Assembly (NCBI RefSeq): GCF_000283155.1
Contig: NW_004454207.1
Location: forward strand, 6,363,258 to 6,427,257
Direction: 5' to 3'
Origin: Ceratotherium simum simum
Taxonomy: Eukaryota > Chordata > Mammalia > Perissodactyla > Rhinocerotidae
DNA length: 64,000 nucleotides
Below are positions 47,577 to 59,231 of this stretch, piece after piece. The position numbers were made by a program, and so were the translations under genes. Position 1 is the stretch's first letter. Each line of letters begins with the position of its first letter. Under the pieces are notes generated by a model, which saw only the letters and a list, made by a program, of their open reading frames with translations, did not search any database and was not told the origin of the DNA.

Positions 47577-49330
47577 AAAAACATCTTTATTGAGATATTC
47601 ACATACCATAAAATTCACCCATTTAAAGTGTACAATTCAGCGGTTTTAGTACATTCACAATCTAAATTTAGAACACTTTCATTACCCCACAATAAACCAC
47701 CTACCTAGTTATTAGCAATTATTTATTCCCCATTCCTGCTCTCCCTACCTCCCAGCCCTAGGTAACCACTAAACTACTTTCTCTCTATATAGATTTGCCT
47801 ATTCTGGGATTTTCATATAAATGAAATCGTATAATAAGCGAAATCGTATAATATGTGGTCTTTTGTATCTGACCTCTTTCACTTAGCATAGTGTTTTTTG
47901 TTTTTTGGTTTTATTTTGGTGATAAAGATTAGCCCTGAGCTAACATCTGTCGCCAATCTTCCTCTTTTTGCTGGGGAAGATTGGCCCTGGGCTAACATCC
48001 GTGCCCATCTTCCTCTACTGTATATGTGGGATGCCTGCCACAGCGTGGCTTGATAAGCAGTGCATAGGTCCACGCCTGGGATCTGAACCCGCAAACCCCG
48101 GGCTGCTCAAGCGGAGCACGCGACCTTAACCACTACACCACCAGGCCGGCCCCAGCATAGTGTTTTTAAGGTTCATCCATGTTGTACTATGTACTAGAAG
48201 TTCATTCCTTTTATGGCTGAATAACTCTGTTGTATGTATATACCACCTTTTATTTATCTATTCATCGGTTGATGGGCATTTGGGTTGTTTCCACTTTTTG
48301 GCTATTAAGAATAATGCTGCTGTGAACATTTGTGTACAAGTTTTTGTGTGGATGTATGTTTTTATTTCTCTTGGATGTATACCTGGGAGTGAAATTGCTG
48401 GATCATCTGGTAACTCTATGTTTAACCATTTGAGGACCAGTCAGACTGTTTTCCACAGTGGTCGCACCATTTTACATTGCCAACAGCAATGTATGAGGGT
48501 TCCAATTACTCCACATCCTTGCCAACACTTGTTGTTGTCTGTCTTTTGATTATAGCCATCCTAGTGGGTGTGAAGTGGTGTTTGTTTGTGGTTGTGATTA
48601 GCATTTCCCAGATGAATAATAACATTGAGCATATTTTCATGTTCTTATTGGCCATTTGTATATCTTCTGTGGAGAAATGTCTATTCAAATCCTTTGCCAT
48701 TTTTTAAAAATTATTATTGAATGGTTAAGAGTTCTTATATGTATTCTAGATACAAGTTCCTTATTAGATACATGATTTGCAAATATTTTTCCCAGTCTGT
48801 GGCTTGTCTTTTTATTTTCCTAATGGTGTCTTTTAAAACACAAAAGTTTATAATTTTGATGATGTCCAATCTATTTTTTCTTTTGTTGCTTGTGCTTTTG
48901 GTGTCATATTGAAGAAATCATTGCCTAATCCAAGATCACAAAAATTGACATCTATGTTTTCCTCTAAGAAGGGATGTATATTACAGTTTTATCTCTCACA
49001 TTTAGATATTTAATCCATTTTGAGTTAGTTTTTGTGTATGATGTGAGGTAGGGGTTCAGATTTATTCTTTTGCATGTGAATATGCAGTTGTCCCAGCACT
49101 ATTTGTGGAAAAAACTATTTTTCCCCTAAAACTATTTAATTGTTTTAGCATCCCTGTCAAAATTCAGTTGACTGTAAATGTGAGGATTTATTTCTGGATG
49201 TTAATTCTATTCCACTGATCTATCTGTCTAGCCTAATGCCAGTACCACGCTGCCTTGATTATGGTAGTAAGTTTTGAAATTGGGAAGTGGGAGTTCTCTA
49301 ACTTTGTTCTTTTCAGTTTTGTTTTGATTT
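47577..49330 (-). mobile_element. Old L1 3' region (antisense) carrying an ERE
   Basis: It begins tctttattgagatattcaca and runs through gggcatttgggttgtttcca, attgctggatcatctggtaa, ccaacacttgttgttgtctg and gatctatctgtctagcctaa, the reverse of an L1M 3' UTR and ORF2 end. The ERE at 47899-48153 interrupts it. The open frame of 129 codons at 48160-48549 is a shadow of this repeat. Confidence 0.85.
47899..48153 (-). mobile_element. ERE-type SINE inside L1
   Basis: The minus-strand head is ggggccggcctggtggtgta with two GATGTTAGC-type modules and an A-rich tail. The target duplication agcatagtgttttt lies at 47885-47898 and 48154-48167. The L1 sequence resumes exactly after it. Confidence 0.92.
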
Positions 49331-49359
49331 CAATTTTTAGGGATTGTGTTTTTAAATTT

Positions 49360-50000
49360 TAATTTTATACTTATATGAAATATTTACATGGTTCTAAAGT
49401 CACAAAACAATCTACAAAGAAGTCTAGCTTCTATCCCTATCCCCTCTACCCTGTTCCTTTCTTGCCCATATAGGTAACCACCTTTTTTTATGGTTGTCTG
49501 TTTTTAAAAATAAAAGCAAATACATGTATATGTGTATCTACATGTGTGTAGTCTTGCTTTTTTCACTTAGTATATCCTGGTGATTACTCCATAGTCACAT
49601 GTAGATACATTTCCCATTCCCTTTTATAGCTATGTACTACTGGATTGTGTGAATGTGCAATCATTTATTCAGCCAGTCTCCTATTGGGATTATTTCTATT
49701 CTTTTGCTATTACAGATATTTCTGTTGTGAATAGCCTTCTGCATATGTCTTTTTGTATTTTTGTCAGTGTATCTTTGGATAATGTGATTTTGCTAGATAT
49801 TGTGAAACACTCCTTCATTGGGGTTGTGCCATTTTGTCATCCCTCCAGCACTATGTGACATGCCTATTTCCCCACAGTCTTATTATCGGCACATGTTAAC
49901 TAACTTTTGTGTTTTTCCCCATCTGATAGGCAAGAAATCATATCTTTGTGTGGTTTTAATTTACAGATCTCTCATGAACAAGGTTGAACCTTTTATTATA
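49360..50000 (-). mobile_element. Second old L1 3' fragment (antisense)
   Basis: atatttacatggttctaaag, aggtaaccaccttttttta, ctactggattgtgtgaatgt and gtggttttaatttacagatc are antisense L1 3' text, distinct from the preceding copy. Confidence 0.65.
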
Positions 50001-51189
50001 TGATTAAGGGTTAGTTGCATCTATTTCTGTGAACTCTCATAGCTCTACTCATTTTTATATTGGGTTACTGGTCTTTATTTTTTAAAGATATGTATATATT
50101 CGGTGTGTTAACATTTTATCACTGATATATCAATGCTGTGTGTAGCTGTAGTTTACTGGGTTGAGATACTCCTTATAATAAAAAGTCTGAATCCATGTTT
50201 TGATGTTTGATTGCTAACAGCTTTTAAGCCTCACCTCTCCTTTTTCTGCCCCACACGTGGCTCTCCAGCAGGTCTGCAAATGGCTGGAGAGAACAAGGAC
50301 AGGAGGCTGGCTTGAGGTTTCTATGGTGGTTGGTGGGGGGCGGCTGGAGTGAGAGGTTTAGCTCATGGTTTGAACTTTTGTCAGCACCAAAGGAGGGAGA
50401 GCTCAGGCTTTCTCATCATCTCCCTCCTCTGGCAGGTGGCAGCCGGGCCACAACTGAACTTGTTAGCTGTCGGCTTCCCTATGGGCTCCGCCTAACTTCT
50501 CTGAGACACTGTGGTACAACAGTCTCTCTACTGTCTGAAGGCCAGGCCAGGTCTCTAGGGGTGGGTTTGGGCCTAGTGTGATTTGAAGAAAGGATATCAA
50601 GGGGGAAAAAGAAGAATGACATGAGGGGAGATTGTCTTTATATCTATAAAATAGCTGGTAAATAAGCTTTGAAGACATTTCTGACAAATGTTTGACAGGG
50701 TAGCTGTGTTGATGACCAGTAGTCATATGTCAGCATTATTTCCAGGATGCTTTTGGGGAGGAGGCTCATTGGTTTATAGGACACTTTGCCTTTGATCCTT
50801 AATAATCTATCAAAGGAAAATAAGTCTGCTTTAGGGTCCCTTGTAATCCTTTGTTTTAAGGCCAATTAGAAAACTTGTGATTGCCATGGAATGACTTGAC
50901 TTTATCAGCTTAGAGTAGAGCTTGGGGCTTTGATCTGACTATTTTTTGTGTTAGAATTGAGAGTTTTGAACTGTGAAACTGTTATAAGAGCTGAAAGCAC
51001 AAAAATTTCAATCTCAATAAGGATTGGGTATAACATTTTAAGTGCAGTTGGGATTTGCAGCTATGTAACATGTAAAATGGAATGATTACCTGATTTTAAT
51101 TGATATTGGTAAACTTACAATGAATAAAGAAAGTAGCAAGAGGTTCCTGGATAAGTTTCTCAAAGAGCCATCAAGAGATCTTAAATCTC

Positions 51190-51375
51190 GGGCCTGCCCG
51201 GTGGCTTAGCGGTTAAGTGCGCGTGCTCCGCTGCTGGTGGCCCGAGTTCGGATCCCGGGCACGCACCGACGCACTGCTTCTCCGGCCGTGCTGAGGCCGC
51301 GTCCCACATACAGCAACTAGAAGGATGTGCAACTATGATGTACAACTATCTACTGGGGCTTTGGGGGGAAAAAAA
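51190..51375 (+). mobile_element. ERE-type SINE, short tail form
   Basis: The head ggcctgcccggtggcttagc includes GTTCGGATCCCGGG, then CAACTAGAAGGATGTGCAAC, ctactggggctttggggg and poly(A). A perfect 17-bp duplication starting aagagatctt lies at 51173-51189 and 51376-51392. It is among the youngest looking copies and lies about 500 bases upstream of a coding exon. Confidence 0.94.
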
Positions 51376-51869
51376 AAGAGATCTTAAATCTCACCAAAAC
51401 TCTTTCCCACAATGGCTGCCTTATCTCTGTGTGATGAGATTAATAGTGTTAATTTTCTTCTTTTTGTTCTATTTTCTATCATGATTGTGTATTACTTTCT
51501 CACATTTTCATTAAAAGTGCTTGACAGATTTTTACTTTAATAATTTTGAAGTTTGTCTTTTGAATTTTTAGCAAAATTTTGCAGATTTTCAGTAAAAACG
51601 AAGCAGGAATTAATGAATATACTTTGCTTGTCATAGTAAGTATTATGTCATTGCTTCTTTTGCCCTGTTCTAATTTACATATTCTTTTAAAAGCTGTTCA
51701 TATGTTGTTTTTAGCCACATTATTTGTAGTTGCTTTGATGAATAAATGTTGTGTTTATGGTTATATGATAGTGATTGCTGAATGAAAAAATGGTGATTCA
51801 TTGACATTAAATATAAAAGCTGCTCTAGATAAGCAATTAATGATTTATTTAAACAATGGCTCTTGACAG

Positions 51870-51933
51870 GTTCTGTGGCCAAGAACTTCTTCACCAAATC
51901 AAAGCTTTCCATTCCAGAACTCTCCTATATATG
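51870..51933 (+). CDS. REPS2: REPS2 short exon within EH domain 2
   Basis: A 64-nt exon lies between the acceptor tcttgacag and the donor gtaagt. It starts in phase 1 (completing Gly) and ends in phase 2 within the Trp codon. Residues 213-233 read GSVAKNFFTKSKLSIPELSYI, the second helix region of EH2 leading to the conserved Trp of the EH peptide-binding pocket (Trp at residue 234, split with the next exon). Skipping this exon would shift the frame and destroy EH2. Confidence 0.94.
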
Positions 51934-54008
51934 GTAAGTATGATTAATGCCACATAGTATGAAACTCTCATACGTACGCATCCTTTAGCTCCTACTGTTA
52001 CATTTTTACAAGTCTTATCTTTTGAATATTTTTTTTAACAGACTAAGGGAGTGAATAGAATTTAGATTTTTATTGCTGTGAAGATTAAATAAGTTATTAT
52101 ATGAAAAGCACAATGAACAGTGTCTGGCACATAGTACACACTATACATGTTAGCTGTTATTTAAAAAGTAATTTCCTAATTATTATCCTCATCTAGATCC
52201 CTTTTCAGTCTAAGCAATTGTGTGCGATATGAGAATTTCCATCTTGTATATTTTATTTGCAGATTTTTCTACTTGGTGTGATGCAAGTAACCAGAGGACC
52301 TTGAAAAGCTAGTCTTTATAATATTTTATGAGGCCAGGTGAACAGAAGGTCCACAAATGTTTTGGAGTTAAGTTAAATTTGACTATCCTAGCTGCCTCTG
52401 AGCTTCGTAAATTTGGCTGGTGTATATCAGCTCGGCCCTAGTTCAGACTTGCAGCTGTGGTGTGCACTGTTACACCTTGCTGCTGAGCCAGCCGCAGCCC
52501 CGGCTCCAGAAGGCCTGTGCCGGGACCATCCAGATGGCTCTATGTGTGTTTATGAAAATTCTTGGTGCCTCCGTAAACTCCCAGCTGTATGTGGGCTTTT
52601 CTTCCTCAAGACTGGGTGGGAGACCATGCTGCTATAAATATATGATTAAAACATTGGAATATTTATGTAAAACTTTTTTCATGAGTATTTACAAAAATTA
52701 CGATAGGATATAAAATTGCTTGTCATGTTTTGTGCATCTTATTGGAAAACTATTCTGATAACACTTGTGCATGCCAGTGTATCTGGGATTCTGAGCTGGA
52801 TTTAGGTTCTTCGGCAGTATATTCTAGTGTAAATTTTTTTTTTACAACAAGCCTTATGTTAGATTTTAAAGGTAGGAAAAAAGAAATTATCATTTTGAAA
52901 AGAATACAGTCTGTTTTGTCAGAATTCCCACTTTTAACATTATCGGCGCGAGGCTTCCTGTCTTTTTGTCAAGACATATCCGTGAAAGCAGAATGGCATT
53001 CTCTGCATCCAGCCTTTGAAACAGTTCCCTGACTCCTCACCCTGGGGAGCTGCTAGTTCAGGGCTGGTGCATTCTAAATATTTGAGGGGGAGGAGGATAT
53101 GAATGGTCCAAAGGAAAGTTATGGAGCTTACTTTAGATATTTTTTCTTTCAAATAGTAACACCTTTCTAGTACAGTTTTGTGTGTCTTATCTCTCTACTT
53201 GTCCTAACATAAGTATACTTGTCTCTGTATACCTAAGAGACTGGTTGAGCTTATGGGGTCTTAGTTACTTTGGCAAATAGGTTTCTTTGGTGCTGAGTAA
53301 ATAGGTCTGTGCCTTTCGGTGGGAAACAGTGACTGAAGTGAAGATAAGCCTTTTCAAGACTCTCCCTTTCTTCCTTTCTGTCTTATCTGGTTTCAGCCTT
53401 CCCTAGTTGCTAGTTTCATCTGAAAATATAATTCAACCAGTATTTATTGAGCTTACTTATATTCTCCCAGGAGGGTATCTCAAGCAAATTTTTGTTACAA
53501 CATTTACGTGACTTGAAAAGTTCAAGGTTTTTCTTTAAAGCTGAAAAATGAAGCGCTTATTTCTGAGCTCTGGTAACTGTATAATGGCCGGGACAACTGT
53601 GAAAGGGCTGATGCCAGCCCTTCTTGACTGTTTCAAGCACCAAGTCTGGACCTCTTCACACCTCACATTTACTCAATGACTGTCAACTAACGGTGGAATT
53701 CTGGGTGTCATTTTCCTTTTTGTGTTATGGTTTCTTGTCTTGTGTACTCAGTGTTGTAAAACAGACCTACCAGAGAACCCGAGGAATTTAAAATTTTATT
53801 TATAAAGTGCCACTGGTGCCAGTGCTGTTGATCAGCATTTTTCTTTTTCTAGTTGACCCCCTGAGATTTCAAATGGGTTTGGCCAGGAGGGTTTGGGGAC
53901 CCTGCAGGGCCACCACAGAGAGCCTGAGGGTTGTGTTTGCTTGTTTGAGGCTGAGTAATGTTTTCTCTGAGCCCCATGTTAGGTACTCATCACATCCGTT
54001 ATATTTAG
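51934..54008 (+). other. REPS2: Intron within EH2, short
   Basis: About 2.1 kb. A MIR tail lies at about 52070-52165 and a comparatively GC-rich stretch at 52390-52630 that I cannot assign. The rest is AT-rich without recognisable features. Confidence 0.85.
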
Positions 54009-54151
54009 GGAACTGAGTGATGCCGACTGTGATGGAGCCCTGACCCTGCCTGAGTTCTGTGCTGCGTTTCACCTCATTGTGGCCCGGAAGAACGGCTACC
54101 CACTGCCCGAGGGCCTGCCTCCAACTCTGCAGCCAGAGTACCTGCAAGCAG
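54009..54151 (+). CDS. REPS2: REPS2 exon encoding EF-hand loop and end of EH domain 2
   Basis: A 143-nt exon follows the acceptor tatatttag and is followed by gtaagg; it enters in phase 2 and leaves in phase 1. It completes Trp234 and encodes [17 protein letters not shown], then [16 protein letters not shown] and [13 protein letters not shown]. The loop [12 protein letters not shown] has acidic residues at positions 1, 3, 5 and 12 and Gly at 6 (residues 238, 240, 242, 249 and 243), matching a calcium-binding EF hand. The hydrophobic pocket and Trp fit NPF-motif binding. The exon is markedly richer in GC than its introns. Confidence 0.95.
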
Positions 54152-54971
54152 GTAAGGCCTCATCAGAAATCCTAAACCTTAGGCTTTTTCCATCGAGCCC
54201 TTATAAAGAACTTTTGTTCTTAAGATGGTGTCCAGATGCTTTGGGAGTCCTTTGTATCTACAGTTATTGTCTTTTAAACAGTCTTAGACTTTCACATCTT
54301 ATAATGTGAGTAATAGGGATGATTTGGATAAGTGAGTCATCTGTTATTCCCATTCTAGTACTCTGGATGGATTTGAACCGAAGTCACTTACCCTTTCACG
54401 AAAATTGTGGAGTAGGCAAGTACTGAACCTCCCATCTGATAGGAAATGAAGATCTTCCTGTAGAGCCAAGTGCTGACTTGGAGTCTTTAGGCGCGTTCCA
54501 GTGTACCCAAGTGGCCTTGGGCAATGGAATGGAATAGAACTCTTATACCTAATGAAAAAGTTAAAAGATTACATGCAGTGAAATGTGTGATGTGCTGTAA
54601 TGTTAAATGTACACTCGATGAATTTTTACATATGTCTATACCATGTAACTGCAATCAGATGAAGATATAGAACATTTCAGCACACCGGAAGGTTGGAATA
54701 GAACTCTCTTTGTCTTTCTCCTTAATAAAACAGTTACTCCCAAACCCTTTGGATAGGAAAGAGTTATGGTGAGTCCAACATTTGTATCAATTCTTTTGGA
54801 TGATTGGAAGAATTAATAATGTCTCTTGCCCTTTTCAAAGGCAGCGGGCAGTGATCTGATTTCTGTTACTCAGAGAAGTGTAGCTTCCATTGAAAGGGTC
54901 CAGAAACAACTGATGCTTTCAACAACCTTTCTCACTTTTTAGGGAAGGTCTCTTAGAAACATGACAGCTTA

Positions 54972-55189
54972 GGGCCGGCTCCGTGGCTTAGCGGTTAAGT
55001 GCGCGCGCTCTGATGCTGGCGGCCGGGGTTCGGATCCCGGGCACGCCCCAAGGCACCACTTCTCCGTCCAACCCGAGGCCGAGTCCCACGTACAGCAACT
55101 AGAAGGATGTGAACCTATGACATACAACTATCTACTGGGGCTTTGGGGGGAAAAAATGAATAAATAAAATCTTTAAAAAAAAAAAAAAA
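54972..55189 (+). mobile_element. ERE-type SINE, short tail form
   Basis: The head gggccggctccgtggcttag, the CAACTAGAAGGATGTG module and a long A-rich tail are present. A 17-bp duplication (agaaacatgacagctta, one mismatch in the second copy) lies at 54955-54971 and 55190-55206. Confidence 0.94.
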
Positions 55190-57109
55190 AGAAACACGAC
55201 AGCTTAGTCATGGATGATTATTGGCAAAATGGAGCAGTGTCTAAAGAAAATGTGATTAGTCATTAATAGAGTATAAATTTTGTGGTTAGATCTGGAAAAG
55301 GCCTTAGATTATCTTGTCTTGTCTCCTTTTCATAACGACACTAGATTCAAAGTGGCCAATGACTTATGTCAGTCAGTCTTGGGGTCTCTGACTCTTAAAT
55401 AAAAAGTCTGTCACCTTCTGTATTAGGTTGTGGGGAGGTGGGTGTAGAGGCTCAAGCAAAGTGAAGAGACCAAGTATGTGGCTGGTGCTGGTGACAGATA
55501 AACATGTTTGGGGAAGAGTAACCCATTCTGGGATCTTCCCCAAATACCCCCATAAAATGTGTGAAGGGGAGGGTTCAGAGAGCAAAAGCTACTACTCATT
55601 TCAGAGCTTAGACTTGGCTAATAGCTGCTGTCTGACTACAGCAGGCTGTAACTCCAGCCTGCTACCCTTCCTTACAGGCTTGGGGAGACCTTCATGGGTC
55701 CCAGGAACTAGTTTGCAATTGGGCAGCATGACAAACTGCTCTATTTCCTCTTTGGTGTCTATCTTTCCATCTTTATCTCTCTCTCCTTTCTTTCTCTCAC
55801 TCTGTTGATCCTAGATTGAGGCAAAGAAGTGCTAACATTCCTGAGGCTATCTTGGCAACTACATGGCTCCCATAACCAAGTCAGTGCGGGGTCATCCAGG
55901 AACCCCTTCTCCTGGGAGCGAGGCCACGTGGGGCTTTGTCTCTCTCTAATGGGGATGAACAGCTGACCAAAGGGCCAAGGTCTGCTCCATGGCTATTTAG
56001 TTTTATTTAATACCCTCACTCTTTCTTCTTGTGAGCCCAGGGGAGAGTCCTGGGTAACATCATCTCTCATGCTCACACTTAGCTTTCCACTTTTGGGTCT
56101 TGATTAATGCTGTTTTATTGTTCTGATGCGGGATGGCCATGGAACCTGTGCCAGGTGTCTTGACTCCTTGTTTGAGAAGTCACTTTGTAGGTGTCCAAGT
56201 GTTTCGTGGGCTGTTTCAAAAGTCACTGATAAAATTTTTAAAAATCTGAAAGCCCTGAATAAAAAGTATGGAAACAGAAGAGAAGTAGCCTCTTGATTCC
56301 TTTACTGCTGCAAATGGCTGCTTTTGCCTTGCTTATGCCTAGTAGAGGGGGGCGTCTATAAAATAGAGCGCTGGTCAAGAGGCATCTCCTTTCATTTGGA
56401 ATGAAGCCCCTTGTTTCTTCCTGGTCTTTTATGGAGGCTGTCAGCATGCATTTATACAGAAACAACTGAAGAATCCATCACATACCCTTCAATTAAAGAA
56501 ATATCGCACATCATTTCCAGAGCTTGCGGGATTAATCTTAAATAATAATTATATAGTTCTAATAAAAAACATGAGAGAGCTCATAAAACCCCGTCAAACT
56601 CAGTGATACTATATTTTAGGCAAACCCTGGGGGTTTAGCAGTTAACATTTAATGCTTTATCACCCATGTTTATCTTTGTATACAGCTCAAGAAAATGGCC
56701 AAAACTGTCTAGGTCTTCTCTGCTTTTAGATTTTGTGAAATGTGACTGGTTCTGTTCATTTTGGGTATCCCATTTGGCTTTTTTAAAAGCTTAGCTCTTG
56801 TTCCAACATTTTTCTAATTGATCTATATTTAGTCTTTTAAAAAAAATCTAATCCAGTTTTTGACAAGATTGGTGAAGAGTGTAAATTTGGTTGATACCAT
56901 CATGCGTTCACAACTAGACAAACTTTTATTTTTTTCAATAAAATAATGAAAGAAGAATTGTTGTATCTGATTTTTTCCCTAACACTGAAAATTAAGGGGC
57001 AGAGTTGGAAGAAAAAGTTGGATTATTTGGTGGTTTACTCATGGGCCTTTTGATATTTTCCTGCCTAGGTGACTGGGTGGATTCTGGTGTAGATTTTTAC
57101 CGTATGGTT

Positions 57110-57740
57110 TGTTAAAAATATTTATTGAATACTTAATATGTGAGAGGCACCATGTTATTTCCTGTGGTCAGAATACTGTGTAAAAGAGTTCTTATCATCA
57201 TGGAACTTGCTGGTAGTTAGAGGATTGATGTTAAATAAACTCATGTATGCATAATTGGAGCCAGTGATAGGTGCTATGAAGGGGAAGTACAGCCACAGCA
57301 AGAGGGTGCATGACCTTAGGGAAGACTTCTTAAATGTTTCAACTGAGATGTGAAGCATGAGCTAAGGGCTACGGAGGTGAAGAAGGGGGAAGAGTGGGCT
57401 CTGGGCAGAGGGGGACAGCAAGTATGCTGCAGAGGCCCTGGGAAGGGCTTGGAGCCTGGGACGTATATAAAGTTCAGGCCACAGTGGCTGGCGTGCAAAG
57501 AGCCAGGACTGGAGGGGCTGGGGAGGAGGCTGAAGAGGAAGGTGGGGAACAAATCATGGGCAATGATGTTGACGTGTTTTAAGCAGGGAAGTGGCACAAT
57601 GAGATTTGCTGTTTGAAACGATCACACAAGGGTGGAAACTGAAAGACCAGGTTATGGCAGTAGTCTAGTCAGGAGCTGAGGGGAGCTGGCACTGGGGAGG
57701 TGACAGTGGAGGTGGAGAGATGGGGACATGCTAGACAGAG
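57110..57740. repeat. Ancient dispersed repeat, unnamed
   Basis: Starts ttattgaatacttaatatgt and continues with caccatgttatttcctgtgg, gaacttgctggtagttagag, aagcagggaagtggcacaat and gtggagatggggac-type text. Similar wording recurs at 4900-5150, 7140-7520, 28905-29690, 36490-36840 and 38990-39180, so these look like copies of one old family I cannot name with certainty. Confidence 0.45.
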
Positions 57741-58824
57741 ATTAGCAGTTAATTGATGGCATTTGTAGTTTTTGAAAGTTTTTCCTTTCTACACAGCAAG
57801 ACCCCCTCATGATAAGGCATTAGTCATGTAGTTCCAGTCAGATCACTTATTGGTAAACTAGAAGAAGAAATCTTATTTTGGTTAAAACTGCTCTTGGGCC
57901 TGGATTGAGGAATGGTACTTGGAAAGGTGTTTTGCTGAGTTTTTACCAAGGAAAGAGTGAGATCACCTGGTATAGTCAGAAAAATCACCAGGGCCCACGA
58001 TTTGCCCCACCTGATATCTGTGAAATTCAGAGCAAAGTAAGCAAATGAGCAATTTAAGGTGCTTGTATTCAACTGCATGTGGTAGCTGTTACTCAGTGGC
58101 CAGTACTTTACTGTAGAGGGAAGTTGGCATTTCAAACTCTGGTGGGGGTGGGAGGTTGAGAAAGAATTAAAAACAATGCCAATCTATTTTTAACATTTGA
58201 TTCAAAAAATTTTTTTAAACATTGCATTAAAATTTTGATTTCTTAATAGCTGGTCTTGACAGATTTGATTTGTAGCTTCTGTTTATTGTCTACCCCAATC
58301 TGCCTTTCCTCTTTGGAATATTGACAAATTTTCTAGTTGTTGAGACATTTCTTTCTTAATTACTTGGTGACAAAGTGGTGAAACAGAATCCGCTTCTAAG
58401 AAGTAGCGTCAGTGTTAAGTATTAGCTTACCAAGTAGCGTGATTTTTCCTTTTGCTGATCCACTCAGCTACCCAACTAAAGCCCCCATCGCTGTTCCATG
58501 TCAGAAGAAACCCATAATGTGATTCTTATTTCCTTGTTGTGAATCAGCAAGAACTTGTGCTCTTATTTTTGTTATTCCTGCTGACCAAAAGAAATGAATA
58601 TTTCATCAAGTTTTTTTGGGCACATATCATTATAAGATCTTGTTTGTTTACTTCCAACAACAATAGCTAAAATGAAGTATTTCCTTAGTGTTTTATAGTG
58701 TTAAAACTATCACCATAGTTACTGCCATTTAAAAATGATGCTAGTAGCATAGTTAAAACTTAAGTATTGTGATAGTGATGGTTAATGTGGAAAACAGCTA
58801 CCCTGCTACAACGTGAAATGCTGA

Positions 58825-59015
58825 GAGCGTGGACCCTCCAGCAGGACTGCTGACAGTTCACGTCCCTGCTCTTCCATTTTCCAGCTATGTGACCTTGAGT
58901 AAGGTGCTTAACTTCCCTGCTCCTCAGTTTCATCATGTGTAAAATGGACATAATAGAAGTACTAAGTTATATGTGTAAAGAACTTAAAATACTACCTCAG
59001 CATGATTAGTGCCAC
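58825..59015 (+). repeat. MIR SINE fragment
   Basis: Contains ccagctatgtgaccttgagt and tcagtttcatcatgtgtaaa in sense, about 120 bases upstream of the exon at 59137. Confidence 0.75.
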
Positions 59016-59136
59016 AACTATTATATAGGAGCTAACTGATTTTGTCGTATTGAGCAAGCACAGAAAAGCTGATAGGAAATAATGCTCACTATGACTATAG
59101 CATATATTCTTATGTATTCTTTTTGTTTCTTCTTAG

Positions 59137-59231
59137 CCTTTCCTAAGCCCAAGTGGGAGTGTGCGTTATTTGATTCTTATTCTGAGTCAACGCCAGCAAA
59201 CCAACAACCCCGGGACTTGAGTCGGATGGAG
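59137..59231 (+). CDS. REPS2: REPS2 exon encoding linker after EH2
   Basis: A 95-nt exon has a good acceptor (tgtttcttcttag) and the donor gtaaaa. It starts in phase 1 (completing Ala) and ends in phase 0. Residues 282-313 read AFPKPKWECALFDSYSES and on to QQPRDLSRME. This linker leads to the downstream Ser/Pro-rich and RALBP1-binding parts, which are outside the window. If the donor were ignored the frame would run 28 further codons to a stop near 59315, giving a truncated protein; I regard that as chance. Confidence 0.93.

Larger units (their letters stand above)
46154..51869 (+). other. REPS2: Intron within EH2, L1-rich
   Basis: About 5.7 kb. 47577-49330 is an antisense L1 3' region carrying an ERE, followed by a second antisense L1 3' fragment (about 49360-50000). 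A further ERE lies at 51190-51375. 46160-47570 and 50000-51170 hold nothing I can name. Confidence 0.85.
54152..59136 (+). other. REPS2: Intron after EH2
   Basis: About 5 kb. It holds an ERE (54972-55189), a G/A-rich old repeat (about 57110-57740) and a MIR (58825-59015). 55210-57100 and 57750-58820 show nothing nameable. Confidence 0.85.

Noticed and set aside
48160..48549. 129-codon open frame with hydrophobic stretches
   Set aside because: It is the translated antisense 3' region of an L1; the hydrophobicity comes from T-rich sequence.
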